Notes under the pieces: model-generated | Databases searched by the model: none | What the model was told of the DNA's origin: nothing | What the model saw: only the letters and a program-made list of their open reading frames with translations | Assembly: GCA_937871635.1 (NCBI GenBank) | Contig: CALMNS010000276.1 | Location: 1 to 24,403, forward strand | Source of the DNA: an uncultured Solirubrobacter sp. | Lineage (GTDB): Bacteria; Actinomycetota; Thermoleophilia; Solirubrobacterales; Solirubrobacteraceae | DNA: 24,403 nucleotides | Direction of reading: 5' to 3' | Made by a program: the position numbers and the translations under genes | Part shown: positions 21,267-24,403 of the stretch, one piece after another | Position numbering within the stretch: the stretch's first letter is position 1 | How the letters are laid out: the number at the start of each line of letters is the position of its first letter

Positions 21267-21706
21267 TCAGGCCTGCGCGGCGATCCGCACCTCTACGTAG
21301 ACGGCTGGCCCGGACGGCACCAGGCGCTCGTACACGCGCCGCTTACGGCCGTACTTGGCGTCAAGCGCGCGCTCAGCCTCCTCGCTGCCAGCCGCGTCCA
21401 ATACACGAGCTGTGGCCGCCCGCGGCGGCCCCAACGGCTTCCCGCGCGCGTCGCAAGGCGCAACCCGAACCTCAGGCCGGTTTCGTATCCGGCGCATCTT
21501 GGCCGACTCGTCCTCGGTGGAGAAAACCAGCCGGTCACCATCGCGTGCGGCCCATACCGGCGTCGGCACTCCCCGCCCGTCGCGTCGGTAGGTCACGAGC
21601 AGCGTGTACTCGCCATCGGGGAGCGGCTCGGCTACCGGCGAACCATCGACCGCCTGCGTCGCGTCGCGGTGACGGATGCGCTGTACAGCGGATCGAGCAG
21701 CGCCAT
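21267..21706 (-). pseudogene. PPOX-class F420/flavin oxidoreductase with a frameshift
   Basis: The long frame reads PLPDGEYTLLVTYRRDGRGV, PTPVWAARDGDRLVFSTEDE, then SAKMRRIRNRPEVRVAPCDA and RGKPLGPP, which match the pyridoxamine-oxidase-like F420-dependent proteins of the Rv2061c type. In its own frame the first usual start is GTG at 21596, which is inside the conserved region. In another frame ATG 21706, with AGGAGA eight bases upstream, begins MALLDPLYSASVTAT and stops at 21634-21632. A single missing base around 21640-21670 joins the two into a full-length protein of about 145 residues. Either the gene is broken next to the insertion site or the sequence has an error. Confidence 0.65.
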
Positions 21707-21787
21707 GCCGCGATTCTCCTCTCGTTGCTCTGAGGGGTCAACCGGAGCGCGCTCCAGGCAGCTCGCCCGCACGCGGAGCGCTGATGG

Positions 21788-22690
21788 TCAGAAGGCGAGC
21801 ACGCGGGCGGGGTTCTCGACCAGCAGCAGCCGCTCGAGTGCCTCGCCGCCCTGCGCGCGCAGCCGAGGCAGCACGCGCCGTGGGATGTAGTCCATCCCCG
21901 GGAGGCCGCCGCGGCTGCGCAACGAGGAGCGCCGGGCGATGTCGCCGCCGAGCACGATCCGCGCGGCGCCGCCGCCCGCGGCGACGGTGAGCAGGCAGTC
22001 GAGGAGGGTGCTGTCGGGGAAGTGCTTCGGCCGCGCCCAGCCGTCGTAGCCCGCGTAGGCGCCGGCGCTCGTGACCTCAAGGTGCAGGCCGGGATCCGGG
22101 TTGCGGTCGAGGTGCGCGAGCACGACCCGGTCCGGCGCGACGCCTAGATCGGTCAGCAGCTCGAGCACCTCGAGCGCGGCGGTCCCCAGCTCGAGGTGGC
22201 AGGTGACCGGCGCGCCCGTGCGCCGGTGCGCCTCCGCCGCCGCCTCGAGGTTGCGCCGCTCGAGCGCGGAGATCGACCAGTGGCCGGTGCCCACCTTCAG
22301 CATCCCGGCGCGGACCCCGTCGACGCCCTCGGACAGGTCCGCCGTCATCCGGTCGGCGAGCTGCTCGAGCGTCGCGTCGCGCAGGGGATCGCCGGGCGGG
22401 TGATGTGCGTCCTGCTGCACGCCGGTCGCCATCACGATCCGCAGGCCGGTCCGCTCGCTCACCACGCGCAGGCCCGCCGGGTCGCGGCCCAGCCCGGGCG
22501 TCGTCAGCTCGACCAGCGCGTCGATCCCCGCCGCTCGGACGAGGGCCGCCTCGGCGACGGCGTCGGCGACCTCCGTCAGCGCCTCGCCCGGCCCCGGCAG
22601 TGCCGGCGTCGTCATGAGCAGGTGCTCGTGGACGTCGACGCGGCCGAGCCGCTCCGGCTCGACGTCGCCGGTGACCGTGCGCACGTTCAC
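21788..22690 (-). CDS. Phosphotriesterase-family hydrolase (lactonase-like)
   Basis: A 300-residue TIM-barrel metal hydrolase from GTG 22690. GRVDVHEHLLM carries the H-x-H metal ligands, ALVELTTPGLGRDPAGL follows, then MLKVGTG at the position of the bridging Lys or its neighbourhood, PVTCHLELG and VVLAHLDRNPDPGLHLEV with two further His ligands, and RIVLGGDIARRSSL with the final Asp. The order fits the phosphotriesterase family (PF02126), whose members include lactonases. The substrate is unknown; the neighbours favour a sugar lactone. The GTG overlaps the upstream stop (GTGA, 22690-22687). The long upstream extension of the frame is a shadow of the shikimate dehydrogenase gene. Confidence 0.85.
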   Translation of the reverse strand: MNVRTVTGDVEPERLGRVDVHEHLLMTTPALPGPGEALTEVADAVAEAALVRAAGIDALVELTTPGLGRDPAGLRVVSERTGLRIVMATGVQQDAHHPPGDPLRDATLEQLADRMTADLSEGVDGVRAGMLKVGTGHWSISALERRNLEAAAEAHRRTGAPVTCHLELGTAALEVLELLTDLGVAPDRVVLAHLDRNPDPGLHLEVTSAGAYAGYDGWARPKHFPDSTLLDCLLTVAAGGGAARIVLGGDIARRSSLRSRGGLPGMDYIPRRVLPRLRAQGGEALERLLLVENPARVLAF

Positions 22691-23556
22691 CGCAGCGGCT
22701 CTGCCACCTCGCGCAGCCGCTCGAAGCGCTCCGGCGGCAGGTCGAGCCCGAACACCTCGGCGATCACGGCGCTCCAGCCGTGCAGGAAGTAGCGCCAGCC
22801 GTCTTCGATCACCAGTTCGCGCTCGGCCGCCTGGGCGCGCGCCTGGCGTAGGAAGTCCAGCTCGCCGCGGTAGTTGAGCTCCCACACGATGGCCTGCTCG
22901 GGGAAGGCCGCACCGTCCGGCAGTGGCGAGCCCGGGCGGTCCTTGCCGAGCCCGGTCGCGTTGACGACCAGCGACCCGGCCGGCAGCGCCCCCAACCGGT
23001 CGGCGGCCTCGTCCGCACGGGCGGTAGCGACCGCGTCGCCGAGCTCCGTCACGTGCGCGAGCCGCTCCGGCGAGACGTCGGTGACCACGATCCGCTCCGG
23101 TCGGTCCTCGCACGAGAGCAGGTGCAGCACGATCGCGGCCCCCGCGCCGCCGGCGCCGAGCACGAGCGCGTGGCCGCCCGTGCGCGCGAAGTGGTCGTCA
23201 TCGAGCACCGCCGCGAGCGCGAGTCCCGCCGTGATCGGGTCCTTCGCGTGGCCGACGACGCGGCCATCGGGCTTGGAGATCGCCGACACCTCGCCGAGGC
23301 GCTCGGCGTACGGGTCGAGCTCGTCGAAGAGGTCCCGCGCGCTCTCGAGCAGGGCGACCTTGTGCGTCGTCACGAGCGCCCCGCGCATCGCCGGGTCGTC
23401 GCGCAGCTCCTCGACCGCCGCGCGGTACGCCTTGGGCGGCGCACCGAGCGGGAGGTCGCGACCGACGAGCTCCGCGTCGATCCCCAGTTCCTGCGTCCAC
23501 CGCGGGAACAGCCGCATGATCGACGAGCCGCCGGTGGTCACCCCGACGAACGCCAT
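22687..23556 (-). CDS. Shikimate dehydrogenase family protein
   Basis: About 289 residues from ATG 23556, or 298 from a TTG at 23583 that overlaps the aldolase stop. The substrate domain has SSIMRLFPRWTQELG and GALVTTHKVALLES, whose K is the catalytic-type Lys of the family. The Rossmann domain has VLGAGGAGAAIVLHLLS (dinucleotide-binding GxGGxG), VVTDVSPERLAHV, LVVNATGLGKDRPGS and WELNYRGELDFL. SIMRLFP replaces the classic shikimate-binding S-x-S pattern of AroE, so this is probably a catabolic paralogue acting on another polyol or keto acid and not the aromatic-pathway enzyme. It lies between KDPG aldolase and the phosphotriesterase-family gene in one operon. Confidence 0.85.
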   Translation of the reverse strand: MAFVGVTTGGSSIMRLFPRWTQELGIDAELVGRDLPLGAPPKAYRAAVEELRDDPAMRGALVTTHKVALLESARDLFDELDPYAERLGEVSAISKPDGRVVGHAKDPITAGLALAAVLDDDHFARTGGHALVLGAGGAGAAIVLHLLSCEDRPERIVVTDVSPERLAHVTELGDAVATARADEAADRLGALPAGSLVVNATGLGKDRPGSPLPDGAAFPEQAIVWELNYRGELDFLRQARAQAAERELVIEDGWRYFLHGWSAVIAEVFGLDLPPERFERLREVAEPLR

Positions 23557-23579
23557 CGCCTGGCGGGTGCCGGTGGCGC

Positions 23580-24209
23580 TCAAGCGGGCACCCGGCCGCC
23601 GAACCGCTGCGCCTTCGCCTCGATGCCCGCCCAGTCGCCGGCGGTGATGTCGGCCGCCGAGCACAGGTCACCGCCCGCGCCGACCGCGATCGCACCTGCC
23701 GCGACCCACTCGGAGACGTTGTCCGCGGTGACGCCTCCGGTCGGCATGAACGGCGTGTCCGGGAACGGGCCGCGCAGCGCCCTGAGGTACGCCGGCCCGC
23801 CGAGCGACGCCGGGAAGACCTTCACCACATCGACGCCGAGCGCCTCGGCGCGCATCACCTCGGTCGGCGTCAGTGCGCCGGCCATCGACACGGCGCCCGT
23901 CTCGATCATCGCCCCGACGAGCTCGTCGTCGATGCCCGGCGAGACGAGGAACGCCGCGCCGGCCTCGACGGCCTCGCGCGCCTGCTCGGGGCGCCGCAGG
24001 GTACCGGCGCCGAGGACGACCGCGTCGCCGTGACGCTCTGCGACCGCGGCGAGCACCTCGGGGACGCCAGGCGTGGAGTAGGTGATCTCAATGCCGGTGA
24101 CCCCGCCGCGCACGAGCGCGTCGACGGCCTTGACGGCGCCGCCGGCGTCCGGCGCGCGGATGACGGCGACGACTTGCGCGGCGCGCAGGCGGTCGAGCGT
24201 GTCGGTCAT
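23580..24209 (-). CDS. eda: KDPG/KHG aldolase
   Basis: A 209-residue class I aldolase that would split 2-keto-3-deoxy-6-phosphogluconate or 4-hydroxy-2-oxoglutarate to pyruvate plus an aldehyde. VVAVIRAPDAG begins the barrel; GIEITYSTPG holds the catalytic Glu, VLGAGTLRRPEQAREAVEAG follows, FLVSPGIDDEL binds the substrate, and VVKVFPASLGG contains the Schiff-base Lys. PFMPTGGVTADNVSEWVAAG forms the phosphate-site Gly loop. The length is standard. AGGAG stands about eight bases before the ATG at 24209, and the ATG overlaps the stop of the upstream dehydrogenase (ATGA). Confidence 0.93.
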   Translation of the reverse strand: MTDTLDRLRAAQVVAVIRAPDAGGAVKAVDALVRGGVTGIEITYSTPGVPEVLAAVAERHGDAVVLGAGTLRRPEQAREAVEAGAAFLVSPGIDDELVGAMIETGAVSMAGALTPTEVMRAEALGVDVVKVFPASLGGPAYLRALRGPFPDTPFMPTGGVTADNVSEWVAAGAIAVGAGGDLCSAADITAGDWAGIEAKAQRFGGRVPA

Positions 24210-24403
24210 GTGGTGCGCTCCTTGGGGAGGACGGGATTCGCGGGCGCCTCGCCGCGCAGGACGCGCAGGACCTCGGCAGCGGCGCCGACGTCCATGCGGT
24301 CGATCGCCTGCGTCGTCGTCGCCGCCAGGTGGGGCGTGACGATCACGTTCGGGGCGTCCAGCAGCGGGCTCGACGTCGCAGGCTCGGCGGCGAGCACGTC
24401 GAC
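24206..24403 (-). CDS. D-isomer-specific 2-hydroxyacid dehydrogenase, C-terminal end (partial)
   Basis: The frame runs off the right edge; only the last 65 or so residues are seen. VDVLAAEP, LLDAPNVIVTPHLAATT and IDRMDVGAAAEVLRVLRGE match the C-terminal part of NAD-dependent 2-hydroxyacid dehydrogenases such as SerA-like enzymes. The His of TPHLAATT is the catalytic acid-base. Which substrate it uses cannot be told from this piece. The stop overlaps the start of the aldolase gene, so it is the upstream gene of the same operon. Confidence 0.88.
   Translation of the reverse strand, partial: VDVLAAEPATSSPLLDAPNVIVTPHLAATTTQAIDRMDVGAAAEVLRVLRGEAPANPVLPKERTT

Noticed and set aside
21089..21890. 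Plus-strand frames from the right attachment site through the PPOX gene
   Set aside because: They read across the attachment site and opposite the PPOX domain; the product is Arg/Pro-rich.
22691..23113. N-terminal extension of the phosphotriesterase-family gene
   Set aside because: The extra residues are an out-of-frame reading of the shikimate-dehydrogenase-family gene; the GTG at 22690 overlaps that gene's stop.

Overview
The window is uniformly high-GC, with GTG/TTG starts, many 1-8 nt start/stop overlaps and actinobacterial-style gene families. It most likely comes from an Actinomycetota chromosome, possibly Thermoleophilia-like; the lineage is inference only. No rRNA or CRISPR array was seen.

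Left chromosomal flank (1-3214): the 3' part of a phytase-like esterase gene; convergent to it an MFS transporter with a translationally coupled small membrane protein; a VOC/glyoxalase-fold protein; and a tRNA with anticodon CAT (3141-3214).

Integrated element (about 3173-21168): the tRNA is the attachment site. Nineteen bases from its anticodon loop into the variable region (3173-3191) recur exactly at 21150-21168, followed by a decayed copy of the tRNA 3' end. A tyrosine integrase lies just inside attL. Copies of TGTGTCCCCCC lie just inside both ends and look like integrase arm sites. The element carries, left to right: an unknown gene coupled to the integrase; an unknown two-gene minus-strand pair with a reading-frame problem; a module of small membrane proteins and a methyltransferase, built around a roughly 400 bp duplicated cassette and three parS-like 16-bp near-palindromes; an excisionase-like HTH gene coupled to a replication-relaxation family gene; a pyrimidine-rich tract ending in a long inverted repeat; a complete ABC-three-component (ABC-3C) conflict operon (Cap4-like nuclease/CTD protein, middle component, DUF3732-type ABC ATPase); a co-directional minus-strand set (nucleotidyltransferase, DUF262, HNH, Schlafen/AlbA_2); a broken IS1182-like transposase; an Imm-5-like gene; a Phd/RelE-type toxin-antitoxin pair with an operator palindrome; and a lone Xre/MbcA/ParS antitoxin. 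No conjugation ATPase or replication initiator is visible, so it reads as a defence-loaded integrative element that is mobilisable at best.

Right chromosomal flank (21191-24403): a frameshifted PPOX/F420-type oxidoreductase, then a tightly overlapping minus-strand catabolic operon: D-2-hydroxyacid dehydrogenase (partial), KDPG/KHG aldolase, shikimate-dehydrogenase-family protein and phosphotriesterase-family hydrolase. This set suggests breakdown of a sugar acid or lactone to pyruvate-type products.

The most interesting parts are the ABC-3C operon, the adjacent NTase-DUF262-HNH-AlbA cluster, and the repeated small-membrane-protein cassettes marked with parS-like palindromes.
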